Assembly (NCBI RefSeq): GCF_000178115.2 | Contig: NC_014828.1 | Span: 372,001 to 436,000, forward strand | Length of the DNA: 64,000 nt | DNA from: Ethanoligenens harbinense YUAN-3 | GTDB taxonomy: Bacteria > Bacillota > Clostridia > Oscillospirales > Ethanoligenentaceae | Direction of reading: 5' to 3' | Shown: positions 9,148 to 16,468 of the stretch, one piece after another | Layout: each line of letters begins with the position of its first letter | How positions within the stretch are numbered: the stretch's first letter is position 1 | Notes under the pieces: model-generated | Told to the model about the DNA's origin: nothing | What the model saw: the letters and a program-made list of their open reading frames with translations, nothing else | Databases searched by the model: none | Position numbers and translations under genes: made by a program

Positions 9148-9199
9148 GGCGCGCGTGCCGGAGGCGGAAAGTTATTTGCCCCGCAATGCGCATAGATAC

Positions 9200-9228
9200 T
9201 TGAAAAATCGAAAAAGATAAGGTAAGAT
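9200..9228 (+). promoter_or_regulatory. Candidate sigma-A promoter for mazG
   Basis: TTGAAA (9200-9205), 17-nt spacer, TAAGAT (9223-9228), in an A-rich stretch between punA and mazG. The -10 matches consensus at four of six positions. The leader to ATG 9404 would be about 170 nt. Confidence 0.45.
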
Positions 9229-9403
9229 AAAGGTACTTTGTTTGCCCAACACTTGGTTTTCCGCCATTTCCCGCTGTGTGGCTGCACATGCAGGGCAGGC
9301 AGAGGCGTGGGCGGAAACACGTACGATGTGTATACAGGGCATGAACAGGGGCGCGGATGCAGGAAATCTGGTTTTCGTTCTCCGGCAGTGGTGCGGTGGA
9401 AAC

Positions 9404-10168
9404 ATGGAATTTCAGTTGAAAGAGCGGTATCGGTTCGACGACCTGCTGGCGCTCATGGTGCTTTTGCGCAGTGAGAACGGCTGCCCGTGGGACCGCGCGC
9501 AGACACACGCGTCTGTGCGCGTCAACCTGTTGGAGGAAGCCTACGAGGCGGCGGAGGCGTTGGATGAGGACGATCCCGTCCACCTCTGTGAGGAACTGGG
9601 GGACGTGCTGCTCCAGGTGGTGTTTCACGCCCGCATGGAAGAAGAAGCGCATCGGTTTTCCATGCAGGACGTGGTGGACATGCTCTGCAAAAAACTGGTG
9701 GAACGCCACTCGCATGTGTTCGGCGATCGGAACGCGGCTTCGCCGGAGCAGGCGCTGCAGGGCTGGGACGAAGCCAAGCGGCGCGCCCGCGGCCAGCAGA
9801 CGCAGGCCGAGGCGATGGAGGGCGTGTCCCACGCGCTCCCTGCCGCCATGCGCAGCGCCAAGGTGTGGAAAAAAGCGGTCAAAGCCGCTTCCCCCTCACC
9901 CGACGTTTCCGCGCTGCTGAGCGAGGCCCGGCGCGGGCTGGACAGGCTGGGGCCGGTTCTGGAGGCATCCGATGGAGACGCCGCCGCGCAGGCATTGGGT
10001 AAAGCGCTGTTTGCACTCTGCGCGCTTGCGTCTTCCGCGGGCGTCGAGCCGGAACAGGCGCTCGCCCGTGCGTGTGACGGGTATGTTCGCGCGTTTGCGA
10101 AACAGGAACAGATGGCGGACGGAAACGCCGCCCTTGCCGCCCTCCGGGAGGAGAGACCTGTATTGTAA
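9404..10168 (+). CDS. mazG: MazG nucleotide pyrophosphohydrolase with degenerate second domain
   Basis: Stand-alone MazG of 254 aa, hydrolysing (d)NTPs to NMPs and pyrophosphate in known homologues. The first domain keeps the EExxE..ExxD metal site (Glu44, Glu45, Glu48, Glu64, Asp67 in LLEEAYEAAE and EELGDVLL). The second MazG-like repeat (from about residue 140) has lost it: the expected EELGD position reads QALGKALF and the EExxE helix reads SEARRGLD. B. subtilis YabN carries an extra methylase domain that is absent here. GGTGGA precedes ATG 9404. The order mazG-hup-rqcP-yabP-yabQ-divIC-yabR mirrors the B. subtilis yab region. Confidence 0.9.
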   Translation: MEFQLKERYRFDDLLALMVLLRSENGCPWDRAQTHASVRVNLLEEAYEAAEALDEDDPVHLCEELGDVLLQVVFHARMEEEAHRFSMQDVVDMLCKKLVERHSHVFGDRNAASPEQALQGWDEAKRRARGQQTQAEAMEGVSHALPAAMRSAKVWKKAVKAASPSPDVSALLSEARRGLDRLGPVLEASDGDAAAQALGKALFALCALASSAGVEPEQALARACDGYVRAFAKQEQMADGNAALAALREERPVL

Positions 10169-10232
10169 CCCCGTTCTGACGGGTTTCAATAAAGATCATG
10201 AAGATTACCAATGATTTTTGGAGGGAACAACC

Positions 10233-10508
10233 ATGACAAAAGCTGAGTTGATTGCGAAAGTTGCCGAAAAATCCGGGCTTTCCAAAAAAGATGCGGAAAA
10301 AGCGACCGGCGCCCTGATCGATTCCATTGTGGAGTCGCTCGTGGCCGAAGAAAAAGTGCAGCTGGTGGGTTTCGGCACATTTGAAGTGCACCACCGGGAA
10401 GCGCGCAAGGGCCGCAACCCCCGCACCAAAGAAGAGATCACCATTCCGGCGTCCGCTTATCCGGTTTTCAAGGCGGGCAAACCGTTTAAAGACGCTGTTT
10501 CCAAGTAA
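10233..10508 (+). CDS. hup: HU-family DNA-binding protein
   Basis: A 91-aa nucleoid protein. It starts MTKAELIAKVAEKSGLSKKD and carries the HU/IHF signature GFGTFEVHHREARKGRNPRT near residues 46-65. The flexible arm ends in KAGKPFKDAV as in bacterial HU. ATG 10233 is chosen with GGAGGG about 8 nt upstream; the in-frame TTG at 10218 lies before that site. It bends DNA non-specifically and forms dimers. It follows mazG by 64 nt and precedes rqcP by 27 nt, as in other Firmicutes. Confidence 0.95.
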   Translation: MTKAELIAKVAEKSGLSKKDAEKATGALIDSIVESLVAEEKVQLVGFGTFEVHHREARKGRNPRTKEEITIPASAYPVFKAGKPFKDAVSK

Positions 10509-10535
10509 AAAAGAGCCCGCCCGTGGGAGAACACC

Positions 10536-10781
10536 ATGCGGCTCGACAAGTTTTTGAAAGTTTCACGTATCATCAAACGGCGGACCGTGGCCAACGAGGC
10601 CTGTGATGCGGGCCGCGTGCTGGTGGGCGGAAAACCCGTGCGCGCATCTTATGAAGTCAAACCCGGGGATGTGCTGGAAATCACGTTGGGCGGCAAACCG
10701 TTCCGTGCCGAAGTGCTGGAGGTTGCCGAGCATGTGACCAAAGAGGGCGCGTCTTCCCTATACAGGGTTCTGGATGCATAA
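10536..10781 (+). CDS. rqcP: RqcP (YabO), S4-domain ribosome quality-control protein
   Basis: An 81-aa S4 RNA-binding protein starting MRLDKFLKVSRIIKRRTVAN, the canonical alpha-L motif, with GRVLVGGKPVRASYEVKPGD following. Length and position (after mazG/hup, before yabP) match B. subtilis YabO, now RqcP, which helps RqcH add C-terminal alanine tails on stalled 50S-peptidyl-tRNA complexes. Related Hsp15 proteins are longer. A strong terminator 56 nt after the stop suggests this ends the transcript. Confidence 0.9.
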   Translation: MRLDKFLKVSRIIKRRTVANEACDAGRVLVGGKPVRASYEVKPGDVLEITLGGKPFRAEVLEVAEHVTKEGASSLYRVLDA

Positions 10782-10836
10782 AAGCGAGTGTCGGCTCCTG
10801 TTCCCGTAAGAAAGCATCGTATCGGTCAAAACCGAG

Positions 10837-10869
10837 AAAGCCGCCGCGGCAACTGCCGGGGCGGCTTTT
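10837..10869 (+). terminator. Intrinsic terminator after rqcP
   Basis: AAAGCCGCC pairs with GGCGGCTTT around an inner CGGC/GCCG helix with AACT loop, ending in TTTT. It separates the mazG-hup-rqcP unit from the membrane-protein gene at 11003. Confidence 0.8.
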
Positions 10870-11002
10870 GGTGTGCGCCTGCGGGAATGCGGGGCATGGA
10901 ACGCTTTTCGTCCCTTCCGGAACGATTGCGGACAGCCTCTCATACAATGGACAAGGATGGCAAGAAGCCATCTGTATTTCCACTCGTTTGAGGAGGATAA
11001 CC

Positions 11003-11464
11003 ATGTATAGCCGCAATGAACTGTTGGTTATTGGTTTGTTCGTTTTGAGTTTGCTGATCGCGGCCGGGGCAGCCACCATGCTGGCGTTGCACCTTCTCTT
11101 TTTGCCCTTTTTCGTTCCGCTGGCTGTTAGCTTGGCGTTTGGCGTCGTGTTCGCGGGCCTGATCATTGTTCTGGCGGCCGCAGGCGGCAGAGAAAACGCC
11201 GAACATCACCGGAGGGTCCTCTGTGGCTGCGGTAACGCCTATCTGCGCCCGGCGATCGTGTCGGCCGTCGTGGCGCTTGTCGTGGCGCTGATCTTCAGCG
11301 GCACGCCCCCGTTTATTCCCGTACTTTCAGCCGCGCTGTTCGGGCTGACGGTTCTGTTCCTGCTGTTCGCCATTTTCCTGCTGGCCGCATTCATTTTCTG
11401 CGTGCTGGACAGCACCTGCCATTACTGCCCCTGTGGCGACGACGCCCGCAGCGAAGATCGCTGA
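11003..11464 (+). CDS. Unrecognised small membrane protein, Cys-rich tail
   Basis: A 153-aa protein I do not recognise. Hydrophobic stretches suggest four membrane helices, at about residues 7-30, 32-58, 80-98 and 104-134. Between the pairs is a short polar loop with HHRRVLCGCGN, and the tail reads CHYCPCGDDARSEDR. The cysteines (CxC, CxxCxC) could bind metal or be oxidised; this is inference. AGGAGGA lies 5-6 nt before ATG 11003. It sits between rqcP and yabP, normally close neighbours, and is bracketed by two terminators (10837-10869 and 11535-11580), so it looks like an independent one-gene insertion. A TACAAT at 10943-10948 could be its -10, without a good -35. Confidence 0.7.
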   Translation: MYSRNELLVIGLFVLSLLIAAGAATMLALHLLFLPFFVPLAVSLAFGVVFAGLIIVLAAAGGRENAEHHRRVLCGCGNAYLRPAIVSAVVALVVALIFSGTPPFIPVLSAALFGLTVLFLLFAIFLLAAFIFCVLDSTCHYCPCGDDARSEDR

Positions 11465-11534
11465 TCCGGCAGTGGATGTGCGGATGCTTTAATATGGGGG
11501 TTCGGGTTTTACCGGGTTCCGTCATTTGTGTTCC

Positions 11535-11580
11535 ACCGCCCGCGGCTCTGCTGCGGGCGGTGCCCGTTTGCCGTTTTTTT
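11535..11580 (+). terminator. Intrinsic terminator after the membrane-protein gene
   Basis: CACCGCCCGC (11535-11544) and GCGGGCGGTG (11553-11562) form a perfect 10-bp stem with a 9-nt loop; a T7 run follows at 11574-11580. Confidence 0.75.
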
Positions 11581-11581
11581 G

Positions 11582-11610
11582 GCATATCGGGCCGGGCATG
11601 CGCATAGAGT
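11582..11610 (+). promoter_or_regulatory. Predicted sigma-E promoter for yabP-yabQ
   Basis: GCATATC (11582-11588), a 14-nt spacer and CATAGAGT (11603-11610) match the B. subtilis sigma-E consensus (KMATATT-N14-CATACAMT) at six of seven and six of eight positions. It lies 60-65 nt before yabP, whose B. subtilis orthologue is expressed in the mother cell under sigma-E. Confidence 0.65.
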
Positions 11611-11672
11611 GATACTGCCCGGATATGGGCAACGAAATCCGTCTGACGGAAAAATGCGCGGGGGGAAAAATG

Positions 11673-11960
11673 ATGGCGGTGCAACAGGAAAGCCAGATGC
11701 CAAAAAAAGTACATAATATCATTCTGGAGGACAGGCGGCTGCTCACCGTGTCCGGCGTGACCGACGTGGACAGCTTCGACGAGGAGACGGTGGTGCTGTT
11801 CACCGAGCTGGGCGAACTGACGGTGCACGGTTACAACCTGCACATGAACAAGCTCAGTGTGGAGACCGGCGAGGTCAATGTCGAAGGGGATATCACATCG
11901 TTGTCCTATCGGGATGAAGTGCCCCGCGGCGGCGGGCTCTTTGGCCGGATCTTCAAATAA
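11673..11960 (+). CDS. yabP: Sporulation protein YabP
   Basis: A protein of about 95 aa with the YabP core: HNIILEDRRLLTVSGVTDVD, then SFDEETVVLFTELGELTVHG and LHMNKLSVETGEVNVEGDI, ending LFGRIFK. In B. subtilis it is a mother-cell product needed for normal cortex/coat assembly. GGGGGG before the start suits ATG 11673 (7 nt) slightly better than ATG 11670 (4 nt); ATG 11625 would add an unconserved extension and lies too close to the predicted transcription start. It is followed after 12 nt by yabQ. Confidence 0.88.
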   Translation: MAVQQESQMPKKVHNIILEDRRLLTVSGVTDVDSFDEETVVLFTELGELTVHGYNLHMNKLSVETGEVNVEGDITSLSYRDEVPRGGGLFGRIFK

Positions 11961-11972
11961 GGGGGATGGCAG

Positions 11973-12509
11973 TTGACCGTTTCGGTGTCTTCCCAGATGA
12001 TGCTGTTCTTGTTTTCCATGGGGATCGGCGGCGCGTTCGGCCTGGTGTACGATGTGCTTTACCTTGGCCGCCTGCTCTCACCCTGCGGCAGAGTCCTGTC
12101 CTTTTTGTGGGACTGCCTGTATCTGCTGGCCTGCGGATTGTTCACGTTTTTATTCCTGTTGGCGGGCAACGCGGGAGAAGTGCGGTTTTTCCTGCTGGAA
12201 GGGGAACTGCTGGGTTTCCTGTTTTACCGTTTCACGCTGGGCGTGCTCGTGTCAAAAGCGATGCGGTGGTTCGCCGCCCGAACACGCAGCGCCGCCGCGG
12301 AAGCCGGCAGGCGGCTGAAACGTCCCGTGGCATGTGCAGGCAGGCGATTCGGCCTCTTTGTTTCCCAAAAATGCGGGCAAATGAAAAAAAGACTGCCGAA
12401 AGACCGCAAAGTTGTGAAAAGGTGCTTGAAACCTGCGCGCAAAGTGATGTATAATTTATTCCATAGAACTCATTATAAGACGGCTGGGCCCAATACGCCT
12501 AAGAAATAA
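11973..12509 (+). CDS. yabQ: Spore cortex protein YabQ
   Basis: A 178-aa membrane protein with three or four hydrophobic segments in the first 95 residues (GIGGAFGLVYDVLYLGRLL, SFLWDCLYLLACGLFTFLFLL and LLGFLFYRFTLGVLV), followed by a very basic Arg/Lys-rich tail. This plan matches YabQ, a sigma-E-dependent outer spore membrane protein needed for cortex. The start is TTG 11973 with AAGGGGGAT 7 nt upstream. Its 3' end contains a strong sigma-A promoter for divIC, so sporulation and vegetative transcripts overlap here. Confidence 0.85.
   Translation: MTVSVSSQMMLFLFSMGIGGAFGLVYDVLYLGRLLSPCGRVLSFLWDCLYLLACGLFTFLFLLAGNAGEVRFFLLEGELLGFLFYRFTLGVLVSKAMRWFAARTRSAAAEAGRRLKRPVACAGRRFGLFVSQKCGQMKKRLPKDRKVVKRCLKPARKVMYNLFHRTHYKTAGPNTPKK
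12426..12455 (+). promoter_or_regulatory. Sigma-A promoter for divIC inside the yabQ 3' end
   Basis: TTGAAA (12426-12431), 18-nt spacer, TATAAT (12450-12455). It gives divIC vegetative expression independent of the sporulation promoter upstream of yabP; leader about 65 nt. Confidence 0.75.
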
Positions 12510-12527
12510 TGTTTCAGGGGCTGACAG

Positions 12528-12803
12528 ATGAAAAAGCATAAGAGTATCATTTTCCGCATGGCGCTCGGGGTATTCGTTCTGTATATCGTCGTCACCCTGA
12601 TTAACCAGCAGGTGCAGATCGGTCAGCGCAAGGCCGTGCTGGCACAACTGGAGACGCAATATAAGCAGCAGCAGGGGCAGAACGCCGAGATCGAGCGCGC
12701 CCTGTCTGAAAACAACGACCAGTATATGGCCGGTGTCGCGCGGGACAAGCTTGGCTACACCAAATCCAATGACCGGATTTATATCAATGTGGCGGGCAAC
12801 TGA
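12528..12803 (+). CDS. divIC: Septum formation initiator (DivIC/FtsB family)
   Basis: A 91-aa bitopic protein: basic N-terminus MKKHKSIIFR, one membrane helix (about 11-25, MALGVFVLYIVVTLI), then a coiled coil (about 30-65) and the conserved end DKLGYTKSNDRIYINV ('lGyvkpgE' motif of the family). DivIC joins FtsL and DivIB in the division complex. Position after yabQ and before an S1 protein is the same as B. subtilis divIC. Short length and a single N-terminal anchor fit the family. Confidence 0.9.
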   Translation: MKKHKSIIFRMALGVFVLYIVVTLINQQVQIGQRKAVLAQLETQYKQQQGQNAEIERALSENNDQYMAGVARDKLGYTKSNDRIYINVAGN

Positions 12804-12940
12804 CAGGCGATTTCCGGCTGTTTTCATAGACTGTGACCGGGGGGATTTTCTGCGCGCGGGAGCGGCTGCAAGCAGCTGAGGGGGCCCGTGTGGCAGAACG
12901 GTTTCGATTTACCGCGTTTTAGGGAGGATAAGCAGGTTTT

Positions 12941-13372
12941 ATGCAGCTTGAGGTTGGAGCCGTATTGGAAGGAAAAGTGACGGGCATTACCAAGTTCGGC
13001 GCTTTTGTGGAATTGCCGGGCGGCAAAACAGGCATGGTGCACATCTCCGAAGTGGCGCCCACATTCGTCAAGGAAATCCGCGATTTTGTGCAGGAAAACC
13101 AGACGGTGAAGGTTAAAGTGCTGGCCATTACCGATGACGGGAAAGTCAGCCTTTCCATGAAACGGGTGGAAGCCGCACCGGCGCCGAGGCGTCCGGTGGC
13201 CGGAGGAGGGCGTCCGGGCGGATACGAATGGTCCCCGCGCCGGAACGACAACCTGTCGTTCGAAGAAATGATGAACAAATTCAAACAGTCCAGCGACGAA
13301 AAGCTGTCCGACCTGAAAAAATATATTGATCCCAAGCGCGGGAATGTTTCCCGACGTGTCGGCACAAAATAA
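12941..13372 (+). CDS. yabR: YabR-like S1 RNA-binding protein
   Basis: A 143-aa protein with one S1/OB domain at residues 3-73: LEVGAVLEGKVTGITKFGAF, GMVHISEVA and KVLAITDDGKVSLSMK. A Pro/Gly/Arg-rich linker and a charged C-terminal helix (LSFEEMMNKFKQSSDEKLSD) follow, as in B. subtilis YabR and other general-stress-13 type proteins. Binding to RNA or the 30S subunit is a family-level inference. GGGAGG is 13 nt upstream of ATG 12941, slightly long. A 137-nt gap separates it from divIC. Confidence 0.85.
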   Translation: MQLEVGAVLEGKVTGITKFGAFVELPGGKTGMVHISEVAPTFVKEIRDFVQENQTVKVKVLAITDDGKVSLSMKRVEAAPAPRRPVAGGGRPGGYEWSPRRNDNLSFEEMMNKFKQSSDEKLSDLKKYIDPKRGNVSRRVGTK

Positions 13373-13712
13373 ACCGGGTGCACAGGTGTTTTCCGATCAT
13401 CTCTTGCGCGGGTGCGCCGGTCTTGTCAAAGCCGTTCCGAACTGTGGATACGCGAGGTGCAGCCGATCTTGCTGCGGGGCGTTGCGCCCGCAGCAGGCCG
13501 GGGGCCGGGCGCGCACGGGGGTTTGGGGCCGCTTTTTTTATTTCCCCGTTCCACAGGTAAAAAAACAGCCGCCTTGCGGCGGCCAAAATCAAATGAGTTT
13601 TGGGGAAGTGAAAGGGTATGAAGGGAGTTGCATATATAGATTACCATAAATAGAAAAAAATGTAAACACATATATGCAAAAAAATTTTTGAATTTTTAAA
13701 GGTGGGGTTTGT
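13373..13712 (+). other. Gene-free interval with hairpins and an AT-rich tract
   Basis: No gene is supported in these 340 nt. GCTGCGGG (13471-13478) pairs with CCCGCAGC (13487-13494), but no U-tract follows closely. GCCGCC-TTGC-GGCGGC (13568-13583) is preceded by an A-run, so it would work as a terminator only on the minus strand. From about 13630 to 13700 the sequence becomes strikingly AT-rich just before trxB; it must hold the trxB promoter, but I could not pick a convincing -35/-10 pair. Confidence 0.4.
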
Positions 13713-14615
13713 ATGGTGGATGTTTTGATTGTCGGCGGCGGGCCGGCGGGCATTACGGCGGCGGTATATGCCGCGCGCGCAGGGCTTTCCACGATGATCC
13801 TGGAGCGGATGGGCGTGGGCGGACAGGCCGCCACAACCTACGAAATAGAAAACTGGCCGGGAAACACGCTCATCTCCGGGTTCGACTTTTCCTCCAATCT
13901 GGAGAAGCACGCCAAGGCGGTGGGTTCCCAACTGGTGTATGGGGATGTCACGGAGTTTGAACTCGGCGGCAAGGTCAAAAAAGTGCACACGGCAAAAGAG
14001 ACCTATGAGGCCCGGGCGGTGGTGCTGGCCATGGGCGCAGAGCGCCGCCTGCTGGGCGCGGCGGGTGAAAAGGAATTCACCGGGCGGGGTGTTTCCTATT
14101 GTGCCACCTGCGACGGCAACTTTTTCCGCCAAAAAGCGGTGGCGGTTGTCGGCGGCGGGAACAGCGCGGTGGAAGATGCCATCTATCTGGCCAATATCTG
14201 TGAAAAGGTGTCGATCATCCATCGCCGTGACCAGTTCCGGGCCGAAGGGTATCTCCAGCGGAAGCTGGACGGGCTTTCCAACGTGGAAAAAATCTTTGAC
14301 ACCGGAGTGGAGCGTATCGAAGGGGAAAATGCCGTGACTGGCCTGGCGCTGAAAAACAGCAAAACCGGTGAAACGCGTGAGCTGCCGGTGGCGGGCGTGT
14401 TTATCGCCGTTGGGACCAGGCCGCGCACCGAATTGCTGGCCGATGTACTCCCGCTGGACAAGGGCGGCTACGTGGATGCGGACGAATCCTGCATCACGCC
14501 GCTGCCGGGTGTGTTCGTGGCGGGGGATATCCGCCAAAAGGCCCTGCGGCAGCTTGTTACCGCCGCTGCCGACGGTGCCAACGCCGCCAATGCCGCCATC
14601 CACTACCTCAACTGA
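13713..14615 (+). CDS. trxB: Thioredoxin-disulfide reductase
   Basis: A 300-aa FAD/NADPH flavoprotein that reduces thioredoxin. The FAD Rossmann motif GGGPAG is at residues 8-13. The redox-active disulfide is CATC (Cys130-Cys133, in VSYCATCDGNFF). The NADPH fold shows VVGGGNSAVEDA followed by HRRDQFRA, whose arginines suit NADPH, and the C-terminal FAD motif is GVFVAGDIR then LRQLVTAAADGA. Length is typical of the low-molecular-weight type. GGTGGGG precedes ATG 13713. Two tandem terminators follow, indicating a single-gene transcript. Confidence 0.95.
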   Translation: MVDVLIVGGGPAGITAAVYAARAGLSTMILERMGVGGQAATTYEIENWPGNTLISGFDFSSNLEKHAKAVGSQLVYGDVTEFELGGKVKKVHTAKETYEARAVVLAMGAERRLLGAAGEKEFTGRGVSYCATCDGNFFRQKAVAVVGGGNSAVEDAIYLANICEKVSIIHRRDQFRAEGYLQRKLDGLSNVEKIFDTGVERIEGENAVTGLALKNSKTGETRELPVAGVFIAVGTRPRTELLADVLPLDKGGYVDADESCITPLPGVFVAGDIRQKALRQLVTAAADGANAANAAIHYLN

Positions 14616-14620
14616 ACGGG

Positions 14621-14640
14621 GCGGGCGCTGCCCGCGTTTT
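14621..14640 (+). terminator. First of two tandem terminators after trxB
   Basis: GCGGGC-GCT-GCCCGC followed by G and TTTT. The flank GTTCAGG is repeated after the second terminator. Confidence 0.7.
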
Positions 14641-14683
14641 GTTCAGGGGAGTATGGATTGTACGGGATGCTGCACAGCCTGAA

Positions 14684-14704
14684 GCGGGCGCAGCCCGCGT
14701 TTTT
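14684..14704 (+). terminator. Second of two tandem terminators after trxB
   Basis: GCGGGC-GCA-GCCCGC followed by G and TTTTT, then GTTCAGG again. It is nearly identical to the element 63 nt upstream. Confidence 0.7.
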
Positions 14705-14764
14705 GTTCAGGAAGCGCGATGGTTCGGCAGGCGCATAGTCTGTTGGTTCGTAAAACATGCTGTT

Positions 14765-14792
14765 GCCGCGCCGCCGCTCTCGGCGGCGCGGC
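14765..14792. repeat. Perfect 11-bp inverted repeat before the amidohydrolase gene
   Basis: GCCGCGCCGCC and GGCGGCGCGGC flank a 6-nt loop. No U-run follows on either strand, so it is not a standard terminator; the amidohydrolase start is 25 nt downstream and the transcript leader may contain it. Confidence 0.5.
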
Positions 14793-14817
14793 CTGTATTC
14801 ATATAGAGGAAAAAAAC

Positions 14818-15972
14818 GTGTTGATTCAAAATGCGCGCATCTTTACCATGGAAGGTGCAGTGATCGAAAACGGCTGGCTGGAAACCGAGGGGGGGCGCAT
14901 CCGGGCACTGGGCGGCATGGAAACGATCCCCGCGGCGGCGGGCGACGTATTCGACGCAAAAGGCGGCAGTTTGCTGCCGGGGCTGGTAGACGCGCATACC
15001 CATCTGGGTATGTGGGAGGACAGCCTGGGCTTCGAAGGGGACGACGGCAACGAGAAGACCGACCCGTCCACCCCGCATCTGAGCGCGGTGGACGCGGTCA
15101 ATCCGCTTGACCGCTGTTTTGCCGAGGCGCGCGAGGCGGGCATAACCACCGTGGTCACAGGGCCGGGCAGCGCCAATCCCGTGAGCGGGCAGCTCATTGC
15201 GATGAAGACCGCCGGCCGGCGCATTGACGACATGCTGCTCAAGGCGCCGGTTGCCATCAAGTTTGCATTGGGCGAGAACCCCAAAACGGTCTATCACGAC
15301 CGTGATGAAACACCCACCACGCGCATGGCCACGGCCGCCATCATCCGTGAGCAGCTGCTCAAGGCGATGCGTTACCGTCAGAAACTGCTGGCCTGCCGGG
15401 AAAACGACGAGCTGGAAGAACCGGAGTTCGATTATAAATGCGAAGCCCTGCTGCCGCTGCTGGCCAGAGAAGTGCAGGCGCATTTCCATGCGCATCGCGC
15501 AGACGATATCTTTACCGCGCTGCGCATCGCCAAAGAGTTTGAACTGGATGCGGTGATTGTTCATGCCACCGAAGGGCACCTGATTGCGGAAGAGCTGGCG
15601 GCGGAACAGGCGAAGATCCTGTCCGGCCCGTTTTTGTGCGACCGTTCCAAACCGGAGTTGAAAAACCAGTCGCCGGTTTCGCCGGGGCAGATGATGAAGG
15701 CCGGCTTACATCCTGCCATCATCACCGATCATCCGGTCGTGCCGGTGCAATACCTGCCGCTCTGCGCCGCGCTGGCGGTGCGGGAAGGGATGGAGCACGA
15801 TGCCGCGCTGCGCGCCATCACCATTCGCCCGGCGGAGATTCTGCATCTGGAAAACCGCGTAGGTTCGCTGCGTCCGGGCAAGGACGCCGATCTGGTCGTG
15901 TTCGACGGCGATCCGCTGGATTTTTATGCGCATACCGTGTTCGTGGCGGTCGGCGGCCGTCGCGTCAAATAA
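14818..15972 (+). CDS. Amidohydrolase family protein (imidazolonepropionase-like)
   Basis: A 384-aa TIM-barrel metal hydrolase. It has the N-terminal composite strand MLIQNARIFT, the metal motif LLPGLVDAHTHLG (His60, His62), later His-bearing segments HFHAHRADD and VIVHATEGH, the terminal Asp in IITDHPV, and the closing LRPGKDADLVVFDGDP. These define the subtype I amidohydrolase fold close to imidazolonepropionase-like proteins of Clostridia; the substrate is unknown. GTG 14818 is chosen with AGAGGA 7 nt upstream; TTG 14821 is an alternative. Eleven nucleotides separate it from the broken acetyltransferase gene, so the two probably formed one operon. Confidence 0.85.
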   Translation: MLIQNARIFTMEGAVIENGWLETEGGRIRALGGMETIPAAAGDVFDAKGGSLLPGLVDAHTHLGMWEDSLGFEGDDGNEKTDPSTPHLSAVDAVNPLDRCFAEAREAGITTVVTGPGSANPVSGQLIAMKTAGRRIDDMLLKAPVAIKFALGENPKTVYHDRDETPTTRMATAAIIREQLLKAMRYRQKLLACRENDELEEPEFDYKCEALLPLLAREVQAHFHAHRADDIFTALRIAKEFELDAVIVHATEGHLIAEELAAEQAKILSGPFLCDRSKPELKNQSPVSPGQMMKAGLHPAIITDHPVVPVQYLPLCAALAVREGMEHDAALRAITIRPAEILHLENRVGSLRPGKDADLVVFDGDPLDFYAHTVFVAVGGRRVK

Positions 15973-15983
15973 AGGAGGTTGTC

Positions 15984-16431
15984 ATGGAGATCCGGGAGGT
16001 CACAGCGGACAAAAAGCGGCTTTTGCCGCTGCTTCTGCTGGCCGATCCCTGCGAGGCCATGATCGACGGTTATCTGGCGTCCGGCAGGCTGTTTGTGGCT
16101 GAGCAGGATGGGGCGCCGGTGTGCACGGCGGTGGTCTCGGAACGGGCCCGATGCCGCCTGTGAACTGAAAAACCTGGCAACAGACACGCCATATCAAAAC
16201 AATGGATATGCGTCGGCCATGCTGCGGTATTTGTTCGTCTGTCTTAGCGGGCGATATCACGCGATGTACGTGGGCACCACGCCGAAAATCGCCCCGTTTT
16301 ATCAGAGGTTCGGCTTTGTATATCATCACACCGTTCCCGGGTTTTTCACATGGAATTATCCCGAACTGGTCTATGAAGACGGTGTTTGCTGTACCGACAT
16401 GCTGTATTTGAAAAAAACATGGGCGGAATAA
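15984..16431 (+). pseudogene. GNAT N-acetyltransferase, frameshifted
   Basis: AAAGGAGG precedes ATG 15984, which opens MEIREVTADKKRLLPLLLLA and runs in frame to CTAVVSE. This frame then stops at TGA 16161-16163. The +1 frame from about 16141 continues the same protein: NGPDAACELKNLATDTPYQN, then NGYASAMLRY (acetyl-CoA site) and FYQRFGFVY, ending KKTWAE at 16431. Joined, the frames give a normal GNAT of about 148 aa. The break at about 16138-16143 is equivalent to losing two bases (for example two A in GAAAAC) or gaining one. Either a real pseudogene or a sequencing error; the rest is well conserved. Confidence 0.75.
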
Positions 16432-16468
16432 GGATTTTCTGTTTTCAACCGGAGAAAAAGGAGGGCAT

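Noticed and set aside
13596-13620. GTTTTG ... GGGTAT resembling a sigma-B promoter before trxB
   Set aside because: The spacing is about 11 nt and sigma-B is not expected in Clostridia; treated as chance.
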